64,000 nt of DNA from contig CM060947.1 in assembly GCA_030765055.1 (NCBI GenBank), forward strand, positions 217,159,271 through 217,223,270, read 5' to 3'. This DNA comes from Mantis religiosa (Eukaryota; Arthropoda; Insecta; Mantodea; Mantidae). The translations under genes and the position numbers were made by a program. Under the pieces are notes generated by a model. It searched no databases and was not told the DNA's origin. It saw only the letters and a program-made list of their open reading frames with translations. Every line of letters starts with the position of its first letter. Positions within the stretch are counted from its first letter, which is position 1. Below are positions 37,806-49,639 of the stretch, one piece after another.

Positions 37806-39719
37806 TGTGCATAGTACAGTGCAGGGACTCGACTAAGAATAAAAATGCCATGTGAAGTATAACAAAGCTTTCAGAAATGAATATACAAGCGCACAACCTA
37901 CCAGTGCAGTTATTGCCAACGTTGCAGAAGCGTACAGAGCTTGCAGAAATGACCGAAAATTCCAAGAATTGCAACAGTGAGATGGCAGTTGATACCAACA
38001 TGCGTTTCATAGAACTGAAGCTGCTACACGCTGGATCATAAAATCATAAAATTGCATCTATCGACTTTTATTTTAAGTGAGCAAGTGCAACTATCGAGTC
38101 TTGAAAAAAAAAAAAACGGCTAGTATTCCCTACCTTCTACACAGGACATGAATCAAATTTTGCAAAATCTGATTTCACAGAGCGATGCAGAAGGTGAAAA
38201 TTATGTCGATGCTATATATAACTCAATTTCGTAAAATTTTGCATCCATCGAGAAAAAAAACCGCTCCTCAATTATTTAATTACACCGTTTTCTTTCCTTG
38301 TTGCTTTCTCTAGTGCATACGGTATGTCGAGAAAAAGGTTTCTTTTTTATTTCTCCCCTTTGTTTTTATTGGTGAATGACATCCCAGGGCACATTTCTTT
38401 TGTTTTCTTACTATCCGTCTCATTCCTGTGCTGATATAGAAAGCAAAATGAGATTCTGTTATGATTTAACACCGCAGGGAAATTTTTAAACACATCTCTA
38501 AGCTATCAACGTTTCTTCATAATATGTACATACACCGAAAGGCTTCGGGTAGAAGCACTTTTAAATGAAGGCTTTGTATTTATAACCTCATAAATGCCAC
38601 GCAGTTCATCACTAAAGGCTATTTTTATTTACATCTTCAAGCATGAAGTACGAGATTTAAACTATATTTTAGGCACTAAAGAAATAAACTTCACGGAACA
38701 CGATGGACCATAAGAAACAGGTCCACATTTGCTTACTGTTGGAAGAGTATACAGTCCATTAATATGTGTCAATATTATTTTAACTTTAGCAGTTTTTGAA
38801 ATATTCGTTGTTCTTCCAGATTGAAGATTAAAATGTTTGCCATATGTACCCAAGTATTTGAAACTTGGAAACTCAGTTCTGCAAACTAATTCCAAAACAT
38901 GCATAAATAAACCAGATTATTGTGCTTAAGATAAAATGAAAAAAATATCCTTTCGCGTAAAAGGTACACATGGTACAATTACTGGAAGTAATCGTTTCTA
39001 GTAGAGAACGTTAGAGTGATCAGCGGAGAGAAAAAAAAAACTATTTTTAATTATCAGGAACAACAAATGCTATTACAGTCGGTGCTCTTGCATTTTTACA
39101 ATTTTTACTATCACAACTATATCACACTTAGCAATTTCGGCCAGTTATTTCCGTTACGGTGTTTTTTTAGCGACTTTAGGTTTAATACAACAGATAATAT
39201 GTCTATTACATAACTGGCTGTAATCTCAGACTTTCTGTAGGAAGGCGTTGATTAGCTAATTCAAAATTATTACTATGAGGGGGGACTGTGTCTGTTTCAA
39301 CTCCAAAGCATATCTATGGTCACATTGTGAACTCAGGGGGCAGACATGGTTAAATTCATATTATACAGAAAATAGCGCCAGGTAAGAAGGAAAACAAAAG
39401 GGCCAGAACCTTGCTTGAGAATGGCAGGCATTGTGTTGTCATCTGGCAGACTACTCCAACTCCATACAGCCTTCCCTCCCCCTCCAGCTGTCGCGCTGTT
39501 GCCAAGTTGCCCTCGCACAAAGAACTTCACCAGCTGATATTTCCAGCACAACTCGGGTCACCTTTCTTTCGTCTGAGGATCAACTTTCCTTAGGGTGAAA
39601 ACTTTTATTGGAGCGTTGGGGGATTTATGCAAAAGAGTGCGATTTCTATACACATCTGCAAGAACACCAAGCAATAACAAATTTGATAGTTAAAAGTAAA
39701 GCATTCCAAAAATACGTCA
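37806..39719. other. AT-rich DNA without a gene
   Basis: Short frames at 37783-38010 (-), 38662-38904 (-), 39016-39213 (+) and 39333-39551 (-) lack recognisable domains. Two poly(A)-rich spots at 38104-38117 and 38252-38262 follow similar 'atcgag' strings. No RNA gene recognised. Confidence 0.45.
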
Positions 39720-39850
39720 AGTGATTCAAAACTATTTTACCATTTCTGGTTGTGCATTCACCAGTCAAAAGATATTGATTTAAAATGTTTCGTTATTCAG
39801 GAAATGAATGCACAGCCTCTAAAATACTCTTAAAGAAAGAATATTCCTGA
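39720..39850 (+). repeat. Diverged dispersed repeat (core module)
   Basis: GATTTAAAATGTTTCGTTAT, GGAAATGAATGCACAGCCTC and TAAAATACTCTTAAAGAAAG roughly follow the core module. This is the weakest of the listed copies. Confidence 0.35.
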
Positions 39851-39942
39851 GAGGCACTTGAAAATGTAATATATCTCACAGAGTAGAACTTTTTAACTTG
39901 ATAGAAAAGTTATGAAAATAAATGATAAAACACACACACCTC

Positions 39943-40016
39943 TCTCCCTCCCTCCCTCCCTCCCTCCCTCTCTCTCTCTCTCTATCACACACACACACAC
40001 ACAGACACACACACAC

Positions 40017-40103
<87 letters not shown>
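39943..40103. repeat. Compound (CCCT)n(CT)n(CA)n microsatellite
   Basis: CCCT/CT units at 39943-39984 are followed by CA units to 40103. On the minus strand this reads (TG)n then (AG)n, the same order as the arrays at 44961 and 63775. Several Cys/Val, Thr/His and Ser/Leu-only frames over it are artefacts. Confidence 0.95.
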
Positions 40104-40107
<4 letters not shown>

Positions 40108-41174
40108 TATGGATTTTCTGCTGAACTCATTTACTGAAAAAAAAATCGAATTGTAATGAACAAGCGACCTGTAAACACAAATATAAATAATCGCTCTGCT
40201 ACACCGAAGAAAACATTTCAAGGAAATCAACTGTGATAAACAAAAACATAAAACACAGCAAGTGCGTGGTATTTCTGTGCCGCATCTACTTCAATTATAT
40301 TAATAACATTGGGAACATATTTTACAACAATAATACAGCACGTAACAATAACATTAACTGTTTTACGCAGCTTTTCTATTGCATATTTTATACGGCTACT
40401 GCCTGCTGTTGTTTTAAACCAGTTGGAAGGATGCTTTATATCACTACCTAGAAGTTACTGTAGTATTTATCTGTAGATGATTCACATCCGTTCCCGGTTT
40501 CGTGACATACATGATTGTAGTTTCTAGTATGCAAGAGCTGCAATGTTTAAGATTGTTTACTTGTCATACAAATAAGGACTGCCTGACCATTAGAAGGAAA
40601 GCAAGAGGAATGTGCTACGTAAACATTTTTACTGTCCCCACCAAGCTTAATGCATGCCAATATGACATCAGAGTTGGTAGATATGTAAATGCATAATACC
40701 GATCACAGCAATTACATACCATGTTCTGCCCTCTGGAAAGATAAAAGGGAAAGGTAGCACATGGTATCTTCGATTCGGGTTCGAACAGCTAGCACAAGTG
40801 TGAATGTTTTGAAGAGGCCTAAACCTTCTTGATTTTTTGAAACTCTAGCCGTAATCTTTCTCAGAAAACGCTAGTAAAATACGTTCATTACACATCTATT
40901 TTCGTGAGAGGGACATGTATTACATACAGCCATTTCGTAGAGTATGTGAATCGGTTACAGGTTCAGATACACAGTTCGAGCCCCCTCTCGTAACTCAGAT
41001 CCCGCTCGCCCTTTTCTGGCCAGAAATTACTTGCATCTGTCAATTTCTTGTTAGACTTTCACTTAGAAGCCTGATACGCATTAACTGTAATCCACGATGA
41101 CTCATGTTCTACTTATTTCTATGTAAAACTGTTAGCCCGCTTACTCGGCGTGGCACGGGTCTACGATATGTCTA
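40104..41174. other. AT-rich DNA without a gene
   Basis: Frames at 40233-40451, 40502-40696 and 40915-41100 (+) are unassigned. A B-box-like CAGTTCGAGCCCC lies at about 40972, without a matching A box. Confidence 0.45.
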
Positions 41175-41700
41175 TACGAGGGTGGGCTGATAATTCCCGG
41201 GCCTCACAATACCAAAAAAAAAAAAAAATCCTTATTTCTCAACATAATATTCAGACAGGCTAATGCATTTGTCATATCAGTACTCTATTCAATTAAATCA
41301 TCTCTGTAATGCAATTTATCATGGTCCTCAAAAAAGATCCTCGTAGTGAAATTTTCGTCCTCCAAGAAATTTGTTGAGGTTCGGGAGCAGTCACTGGATG
41401 CTAGATCTGGCGAATAGGGTGGATTTTCAAACCATTCGAACTTTAATTCGCATATTTTTTTCCATTTCAATGACCGAAGATGGGCCGGAGCATTGTCGTG
41501 AAGTAACACCTCTTCCCCCCCCCCCCCCCCCAAATGAAGTCTTTCTCTTTTCACCTCATCACTCAAACTTTGCAGTAAGCTTGCAAGTTTTGATCAGGTG
41601 TCAACAAACGCGGCACCCATCTTGCGCAGACTTTTTTTCAGCTTTCTATTTACAACCTACGTTATACCCTCAGGGTATATCGCAGGGTATTTAGTGCAAA
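41175..41700 (-). pseudogene. mariner-type element remnant with internally deleted transposase
   Basis: A terminal-repeat-like ACGAGGGTGGGCTGATAA lies at 41177-41194. On the minus strand, the residues corresponding to SARWVPRLLTPDQ (about 41640-41590), the linker block of mariner transposases, come shortly before VLLHDNAPAH and then FENPPYSPDLASSD (about 41510-41390), the second catalytic aspartate and YSPDLAPSD blocks. The stretch that should carry the first catalytic aspartate is missing, and a 17-base C-run (41515-41531) lies near the junction. The rest is frameshifted. The element is dead. Confidence 0.8.
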
Positions 41701-41899
41701 AGGAATTCATGATATTTACAAATATAATACACGTTTCTGAGTTAGTGTTTCGGGAAAATAAAACAAAATAACCATTTAAGTTTTAAAGTGTCTTGTAGAT
41801 TTCATATATAAACTTGATTGTTTGTGGAGATGAGATTACTTTTCTGATAACTATGCTGGAGACTCTCATATAAGCCGGTCTATGTTTATCCTGCAGTTT

Positions 41900-42170
41900 G
41901 CAGTGGAGTAGGAGGTGTATGGCTGTTTGGCTGTCTTCTGGGCTTGGGCACTTGCTGATGGTGTTTTTCCAATCCTATGCAGGTATTGCAGCTTTTCTCC
42001 AATGAGGGACAGGAGATTCGGGGGATGTAATTAACCTACCCAGCATTCGTCCAGCGACTCGGGAAAACCCCCGAAAAAAGCCATGGGTCAGTTAGGTCGT
42101 CTGCGCGGATCGAACCCGGGCCTCCTGAATGCGTGCCACAGACGGAACTGCCTGAGCCATCCCGCTCGGT
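41900..42170 (-). repeat. tRNA-derived SINE, family C
   Basis: The minus strand begins ACCGAGCGGGATGGCTCAG (A box, ATGGCTCAGGCAG) and carries the B box CCCGGGTTCGATCCGCGC 45 bases further. A body follows with GACCCATGGC, CGGGGGTTTTCCCGAG, CGAATGCTGGGTAGGTTAAT. The 3' limit is uncertain. The head has the layout of a tRNA but lacks a closing acceptor stem. Confidence 0.65.
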
Positions 42171-42506
42171 GAAAGTGGCAGTCTCATGTCAATATATTTG
42201 TTGGCATGTAAAAGACACAGTCAGTAGACTCAGTAAAGACAACAGCACTGTGGTTTTAGCCCTTTACTAACTTTGGTTATGTATTTAAGTAAATTAAATG
42301 TGTTTGTTTTTTACTATTTATGCAAACAAACACACAGACACACGCGCGCGTCTAATCTCTCAGTCAGGTACAGATAATGAAAACTAATAATGAGATTAAA
42401 GAATTCAAAATCATTTATTACTCGATCTAAATAATAAATATACATAAATTAATCTACCAACATTTAATATTCATGCAACAGCTATTAGTAATGCCACATC
42501 TCGACA

Positions 42507-42615
42507 GGAAATAATCCTGGTTAAGGAAAACCTACTATCCTCCAGCCGGGAATCGAATCCAGAACCTCTGTACCTGAAACCTAGCATGACAACCAGCAGA
42601 CCACAGAAACAGGCT
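42507..42615 (-). repeat. tRNA-derived SINE, family D (short copy)
   Basis: The minus strand shows TCTGTGGTCTGCTGGTTGTC (A-box-like TGGTCTGCTGG) and the B box GGATTCGATTCCCGGC; the following body is short and has no clear tail. It differs from SINE-A, B and C. Confidence 0.5.
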
Positions 42616-43166
42616 ATGGATACCAACATTTTGAAAGATTTCTCCAAGTAAGCTTAGGCTGGCTGTATCAGCTTTCCCAATCTAATTAATAACCAGTGCT
42701 TCAAACGCAGATAACGTAAACGATTAAACAGCAAATCATGAATGCCCTTTACGGAAGTTAATGCGTAATAAGGATAAATCCTGGCGATCGCCCCATAAAA
42801 CTCTGGCAAACTGTTGGGGCAAGGGGCACTGCAGTGTTACGGCCTTGTGTTGATGCTCTGCCAACTCTAAATCTGTCTGCACTATATCTTTGTGACTGCT
42901 TGTGTATGACATAAACCAAGGATTCTCAAGACATAAAGATGATAACGAAACATCTTCAAAGCACATAACCAAAACTGAACATATATATCGTGAGACTCAG
43001 GGCAATAATAGCTTAGAAAGATAATAGAAAAATCTGAGGTTACATTCACATGGCCTGGCGACATTTCTTTGATATCTTGTCGCATTCTTGGCAAGTCTGG
43101 TATTTAAGAGATTGCTTTTTTAAGTTATGTTGTCCACACACACATACACACAACGCCTACCTACCT
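42616..43166. other. Unannotated interval
   Basis: Overlapping minus frames at 42736-42972 and 42882-43094 are unassigned. No repeat or RNA gene recognised. Confidence 0.4.
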
Positions 43167-43396
43167 GCCTGCCTCGGTAGCATAGATGGTAGCGTCTGTC
43201 TCACGTTCAAGACGTCCCGAGTTCGAATCTCTGTTAAGGTGAGTTAACTGGATAAGGTTTTTGTCCGTGGTTTTCCCTTATCCTGATAGATGAATGTCGG
43301 GTAACTCTAAGCTCCATGGACCCCGGACTCATTTGAGTATTTAATTCATCGTCCGATATGACAACATTGGAGGAGTATATTACAAAAAAAAAAAAA
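43167..43396 (+). repeat. SINE-A copy with short A tail
   Basis: Head GCCTGCCTCGGTAGCATAG, B box GAGTTCGAATCTC, body, and ATTGGAGGAGTATATTAC with a 14-base A tail. Slightly shortened near 43340. Confidence 0.85.
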
Positions 43397-43506
43397 AGCC
43401 TACCTGTTGGTAAAAAAACATTTCCTTTTTGGGATTATGGAACCTCAAAACGTACATTTTTCTAAACTCTCGATATCGAAGTCTTAGTGGAGTGCAACAC
43501 TTCCTC

Positions 43507-43510
<4 letters not shown>

Positions 43511-43542
<32 letters not shown>

Positions 43543-43775
43543 TAATTTACGTCCGCCCCAAAGTTAAGTTATATCGGACGGTGAATGAATTGGGTGAAAT
43601 GATGCTCAAATGAGTCCAGGGCCCATGGAGCTTAGAGTTATCCGACATTCGTCTTGAAGGATAAGGGAAAACCCCGGGAAAACCCTATCTAGGTAACTCA
43701 CCCTGACCGAGATTCGAACTCGGGACCTCTTGAACGTGAGGCAGACATGCTACCATCTACGCTACCGAGGCGGGC
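43511..43775 (-). repeat. SINE-A, full length with target-site duplication
   Basis: A complete copy from the poly(T) on plus (43511-43541) to the CGGGC end of the head. The 15-bp duplication AACACTTCCTCTACT flanks it (43496-43510 and 43776-43790). The long tail and perfect duplication point to a recent insertion. With the copy at 43167 it forms an inverted pair about 115 bp apart. Confidence 0.95.
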
Positions 43776-43948
43776 AACACTTCCTCTACTTATTGTGAGA
43801 TCAATGGTAGGGAAAGCAAACATGCTTTTTAATTCTGGGGGGCTCAAATCGCGTATTTATAGTGAAACCTTCATTTAGAATTTGTAGTAGAAAGTAATAA
43901 TTTTTACTATAAGTAAGCAAAAACTATTTCACTGAATGCCTATATACA

Positions 43949-44137
43949 TTTTTTTTTTTAATTTACGTCCTCCAACGTTACTTTATATGATGAATGAAAT
44001 GGGTGAAATGATACTCAAATGAGTCCAGGGTCCATTCATCTTTCAGGATAAGGGTAAACCCCGGACAAAACCTTGACCGAGATTTGAACTCGTGACCTCT
44101 TGATCCTGAGGCACGCCTGAGTTACAGGGGCGCGCTA
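43949..44137 (-). repeat. SINE-A, shortened copy
   Basis: The tail (TTTACGTCCTCCAACGTTA) and body are present, with internal losses between GGGTCCA and the head (GATTTGAACTCGTGACC). It is older than its neighbour at 43511. Confidence 0.8.
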
Positions 44138-45059
<922 letters not shown>

Positions 45060-45211
45060 AGAAATCGAAAAGCCAAATAAATGTATGCCAAAAAGGGTAT
45101 TTACGTTCCATATCTTCCAGAGATCCGATTTTAAGAGAATTCCCAACTCCTAATTACCCTTACCATGGAACATGTTTCTAGTTTTATTTTATTTTTTAAA
45201 AGCTCTATTTG

Positions 45212-45425
45212 CCTTAAAATATCACATATTAAATATGTTTACATGACAAATAAAATGCATAGCTTGAATTTTTCGGGATAGGCCTCTGGAGTCCTCTTCA
45301 TTAAAACAAAAAATGTACGAGCTTATATAGCTGATAAACGTTAGTGGTACAGTAAAATCTATTGTACCAAAAGAAGTATTGAACAATTCAAACCATTAAT
45401 AACATATCTCAGAAATTACTTATGG
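45212..45425 (+). repeat. Diverged dispersed repeat (core plus module 2)
   Basis: TTACATGACAAATAAAATGC, GCTTGAATTTTTCGGGATAG, GCCTCTGGAGTCCTCTTCAT and AGCTGATAAACGTTAG match the core; CATATCTCAGAAATTACTTA (about 45402) is module 2. It is well preserved. Confidence 0.6.
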
Positions 45426-45726
45426 CACAAAAAGGCTATTTGAAATAAATTATGTATTTTGTGCTGTCGATTTTCAGTAGTTTTTCCCATTTCATAGAAG
45501 CAGTACAGGATTTTAAAGGAGTAGAGCGTTCGTTTCTAAAACATTTGATAATCGCTACTCCCTATATATAATGGAATGTTGAAGGCCGCTATTTCTCCTC
45601 AGATTATCTTGATTACAATTCTTTTGTAAGAATAGTGTGTATATCCACTAATAAACGATAATTCTGCTTAATCGGGGCACCAAAGCACAGAAGCTGCTTG
45701 CGAACACTCGAAAATGTTCTTTGTTT

Positions 45727-46034
45727 GGAAAGATAGAGTCAGACTGAAAAATTCAATGCCATAGCCGGGATTTGAACCACGGATCTTCTGGTTGCCGTCC
45801 AGCCGCTCTAACCCTTGAGCTACTATGGCCAACATGCCGAAATGACATTAAATTCTCCAACTGACTCGTGTTTTTCCCGGTAAACCACTTAGGAGTTCTC
45901 ATAAACACATGAGACAGCTACCTTAATGGCGACCTACAACATGTAGCGCCGGGTTTTATAGTTAACCACTATTAGGTCGATTAATGGAAATTAACTGTTC
46001 TTTCACACTATTTTCAGTCTGACTCTATCTTTCC
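45727..46034. mobile_element. Short TIR element enclosing a tRNA-Ala-like sequence
   Basis: The first and last 24 bases (45727-45750 and 46011-46034) are perfect inverted repeats of each other; both contain GATAGAGTCAGACTG or its complement. Inside, at 45758-45829, is a tRNA-like sequence on the minus strand. No transposase is present. At 308 bp it has the form of a MITE whose interior derives from a tRNA gene or SINE head. No convincing target-site duplication was seen. Confidence 0.75.
45758..45829 (-). pseudogene. tRNA-Ala-like (GGC) pseudogene
   Basis: The 72-nt minus-strand sequence folds with a perfect 7-bp acceptor stem (GCCATAG/CTATGGC), a perfect 4-bp D stem (GCTC/GAGC) and a 4-bp anticodon stem (CTGG/CCAG). 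The loop ACGGCAA would place GGC at the anticodon. Faults are C at position 33 instead of T, a mismatch at the first anticodon-stem pair and two mismatches in the T stem (CGTGG/CCCGG). The A and B boxes (TAGCTCAAGGG and GGTTCAAATCC) look usable. Probably transcribable but not a working tRNA. Confidence 0.6.
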
Positions 46035-47169
46035 ATACTTTAGCCTACACACGGCCAGTGTGAAAGATAAATTTGCAAGGATAAACATTGTGTGGCATAG
46101 TGATAATGGTGTTTAAGCTGAGTCAAATTCTGTTTACTAAAAGCAATGAAGTACCTCAATGCCGAAGCAGATGTATAGACTAAGTATTCCATATTTTACT
46201 TTGATTGCTGCCTTGTGTTCATCCTTACTGGACATTAAGCAAAGAGAATATGTTTCTTCCGTTTCTAGTGAAAAGAAAATGAGGAATTATCATAGTTTTG
46301 CTGCACTTTCGGTATATTTTTGTCATAGGGCCATAGTTTCGGCTAGTTTGAAATTTATTCTATACCATTTGTGTGGGATAACGAAGTGGATATTTAGGTC
46401 TCAAAATCTAGATACACAGAACTATGCTAAATTCATTTAAAAGGAACATTTTGATAAAACTTTCCTTATATAACAGACTGCAATGAAAGAATTGTGAACA
46501 GCTCTCAACTGGTAGTAACGCATCTTAACATTTGCCTTATATTTCTTCGCCCAATTTTCACTTAGGTTCAAATACGGAATTGCTCTTTTCAAGATCCAGG
46601 CTTTTCTTTATAGTGTAAGGTCTGAAATACAAGAGGCCCATTTTGTATTCTGTAAGCCAATGTAAATAGTGTCGGACACCATAGAAATACAGTAAACCTG
46701 TCGGTTAGTATCCGCTCATCCGCTAGAGGCGCTTGGAGTGTCAAATGCTGCGTCCAAACAGTCTATTCTATGCCAACATAAACTTCACTGCAGTTCACAA
46801 AGCTGCAGCTTGAAAGGTAAAACGAATTTAATTTCAATTGATTAACAATTTTGGGACTTAATTTGAACGTTATAGAACTTCACCACGTACTTAGTAGCTA
46901 AAGGAAGTAATGCATTTGATACAGAGATGCCATCAGAAATACATGTTTTAAGGCCTACGGAATAAATATAATTCTACCAGAAGGTCCACACACGCATAAA
47001 AGTACATATGTTTGAACAGCTAAACATATAAAGAAAAGTCGGATAAATATCCAACTTGCTATTTAAGTTCAGTGTTTTTCAAAACGGCGACAGAACATTT
47101 TTAAAGAAAGCTGCTCAACCAAAACTATTCGAAGAGGAAATATTTTCAATAGTTTTGATACTCCCAAAA
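46035..47169. other. AT-rich DNA without a gene
   Basis: A plus frame at 46159-46440 (93 codons) begins near ATG 46159 with a hydrophobic stretch and no recognisable domain. The 'gacagaacatttttaaagaaag' upstream module of the dispersed repeat is at about 47085-47110. Confidence 0.4.
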
Positions 47170-47290
47170 TTGGATCTTAACGATTTCGATTAAAATACTA
47201 TATATTTGGATGATGCGGAAAGTATATTCTCATTTTCTGGAAATAGTTTATGAAATTATCTTCATTTTGAATAAATTTTAAATAAATATA

Positions 47291-48998
47291 ATCTGCCGGT
47301 CAAAAGTTTTTGACACTTGCTTTAAGATAGCATATTTGTAGACATCCTATGGTTATGTCAACAAAGAGCGTGATTAAGAACCTTCATCATGGGGAAATAT
47401 CACTGTGCATGATATCTTGTTTATATAAACAACTGCTGATGTTTAAGTAAATGTTTATGGCATCATAACCACCAATAGATAAATCTTAGGTGTAATACTG
47501 ATATGGGATCAAAATTTACTCATAACCTCATTCTGAGTCACACAGATTCTTATTGTGTTCTTACAGCATACAAAGGCTTTATTGCAATTGGAATAGTGTT
47601 ACCAATATTATTGTGGCATTCTCACTTGGTAGTGGTGAGTATTTGTTATTTATTAGAATAACTTGCATTATTTTATTATATTTTATTCTTTGTATTCTAA
47701 ATCAATACTGCGAAAGAAAAGATTATTAATAAGGCTTTATTTAACAAATTATTTTAGGAAATGGGCCGAGGCTCACCCATCGGCTTGGAAAAGCGTTCAG
47801 CAGTCAACATACTTCATGGTGAGGGGTATAGTGTTCGCCAAATCTCACAAAAACTAAAAATTTCGTGGTCCACTGTTAACTATGCAATTCTTACGTTACA
47901 ACATTTTGGTTCTAACGAGGACAGGAAACGAATGAGACCAAGGTGTACTTCCAGAGCACTGGACCAATCAGTAGTTCTGAGAAGCAAAAGAAATAAATGG
48001 AAGGCTGACTGCCCCAGAAGTTCAGTCTGATTTTAATACCAGTCATTCCAAAGAAATATCTCAGTACTGTGAAGCGATGATTGATGTCAGCTAATTTATG
48101 GGGTAGGGTGGCAGTGAAGAAACCACTTCTTACACCCATAAGCAAACACAAGAGTTTGGCATGGCCAAAAGAACACAAAAACTGGACAATTGACGACCGG
48201 AAACGTGTTCTTTGGACAGATGAATCCAAATTCGAGGTTTCTGGGCAACAACGTCGTGTGTATATTCGCCGTTCTCCTGCTAAAACGATGCATCCTGACT
48301 GCATAACACCAACAGTGAAACATGGTTGGGGATCTTTAATGGTCTGGGGATGTTTCTCATTTAGTGGAGTGGGCCAGCTCTACAAAATTTAAGGAAACTT
48401 CGATAAATTCCATTTTGAGCAGATATGCTGTTCCATCACGAATGCGTCTAATTGGTCCAGGATTCATCATGCAGCAGGACAATGTGCAGCAGGACAATGA
48501 TCCAAAACACATCCATATTGTGTAAGAACTACCTACAGAAGAAACAGGAGGAAGGAGAGTTAAAAGTGATGGAATGGCCACCCCAGTCATCAGATATAAC
48601 CCCCGATTGAACTTCTTTTGGAGGAACTTTACAGAAAGGTTCGAAAAGAGTGGCCTACTTCTATAAAAACGTTGTGGGAAATCCTTCAGACACCCTGGAT
48701 TAATATGAAGAAGAGTGTGTGTGAAAAACTTGTTAGGAGAATGCCCAGAATTATGAAAAAAAGACTGCTGTAAAGGGTAAATATTTTAATGAAAAAAAAG
48801 TTAAGCACCAAAAAAGAAATGTTTGTGATAAAAATTATTCAGGTCAGCTTTTATTACAAGATAAATATATGCTCCATATTGTAGAATCATATATATCACA
48901 TAAAATAAATTATTGTCATCAATTGTGCTGCTTGTTATATATTGTTTCTTCATTTCCTTAACAAGAGCTTAGTGTCCTAAAACCTTTGACCGGCAGTG
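47291..48998 (+). mobile_element. Tc1 transposon, full length but inactive
   Basis: The ends CTGCCGGTCAAAAGTTTTT (47293 on) and rc CTGCCGGTCAAAGGTTTT (up to 48996) are matching terminal inverted repeats of about 25 bp and resemble the Tc1-type 'CAGTGCCGGTCAAAAG' end. TA dinucleotides lie immediately outside (47289-47290 and 48999-49000), the Tc1 target duplication. About 1.7 kb is the normal length. The single gene inside is broken, so the element could move only with help from an active relative. Confidence 0.9.
47761..48774 (+). pseudogene. Tc1 transposase, decayed
   Basis: ATG 47761 opens MGRGSPIGLEKRSAVNILHG, then GYSVRQISQKLKISWSTVN: the paired helix-turn-helix that binds the terminal repeats. 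After frame breaks near 48005-48090, 48081-48392 reads FGQQ-type blocks: LWTDESKFEVSGQQRRVYIR (first catalytic Asp) and HGWGSLMVWGCFS. QQDNDPKHIHIV (second Asp) follows at about 48490, preceded by an extra QQDN copy made by a 15-base tandem duplication (48475-48500). EWPPQSSDI, then LLEELYRKVRKEW and KLVRRMPRIMKK, end at 48774. At least three frameshifts and a stop make it non-functional. The size matches the usual 340-codon family length. Confidence 0.9.
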
Positions 48999-49260
48999 TA
49001 TGTTAACATTTTCTAGGACATTCCTTGTTATTGATTTGAATTTTCAAAACTTTAACTGTTAAAGTGGCAAATCGCCATTTGTTTTACTTATACCTCGTGG
49101 AGATCCGCTTTACAAAAATCTGACTATGGATTTAGTCAAATATATCCTTTTTACAACTAAAATGAAATGTACAATGGAATTTCATTTAGCTTAGCAGCAA
49201 AAAGAACATACATTGATTGAAGGAGCAGAGAAATCACGTGAATGCAACATTTAATAAGAT

Positions 49261-49639
49261 AAATCCTGAAAAAATCAGCTTCGCAACTTCTGGTTTTGGC
49301 ATGGGACCAATAGATATATGAAAAATGACCTGATACTGTTATGTAAGTTATAATTTGTAAGAAAAAGGAGGTGAAACATTTAGGTTTGTGAGTGACGAAG
49401 GTTTTAACAAACATTACCTGGCATTGTTTCATCCAGGTTTTCCACTAAGGAAGAGGATGGGCAGATCATTATACTTACTAATGTAGTGTTTGCTTTCTTT
49501 CAATAGCCTGGCAACTGGTGTAAATGTAAGAAACATTCTTCTAGGAAACGTTGGTATAGTTGTTTGGTTTGAGCTTTTACAAACATTAGCAGGTATTTTT
49601 TAAACTAACTACTAAAGGATAGAAGGTGAGAAAGTAAGG
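49261..49639. other. AT-rich spacer
   Basis: A minus frame at 49157-49432 is an artefact of AT-rich repeat DNA. Nothing else is supported. Confidence 0.45.

Larger units (their letters stand above)
47170..49260 (+). repeat. Diverged dispersed repeat interrupted by Tc1
   Basis: GATTAAAATACTATATATTT and TCTTCATTTTGAATAAATTT (47186-47285) are the core; after the Tc1 element, TTTTCTAGGACATTCCTTG (49009 on, module 2) and GAAATCACGTGAATGCAAC (about 49229, module 3) continue. The transposon therefore landed inside an existing copy. Confidence 0.55.

Noticed and set aside
39876..40230. Cys/Val, Thr/His and Ser/Leu frames (also at 44737-45153, 54273-54512, 59913-60385 and 63615-63989)
   Set aside because: They are translations of dinucleotide microsatellites on one or both strands.
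45758..45829. Functional tRNA-Ala gene
   Set aside because: Position 33 is C, the T stem has two mismatches and the sequence lies inside an inverted-repeat element; called a pseudogene instead.
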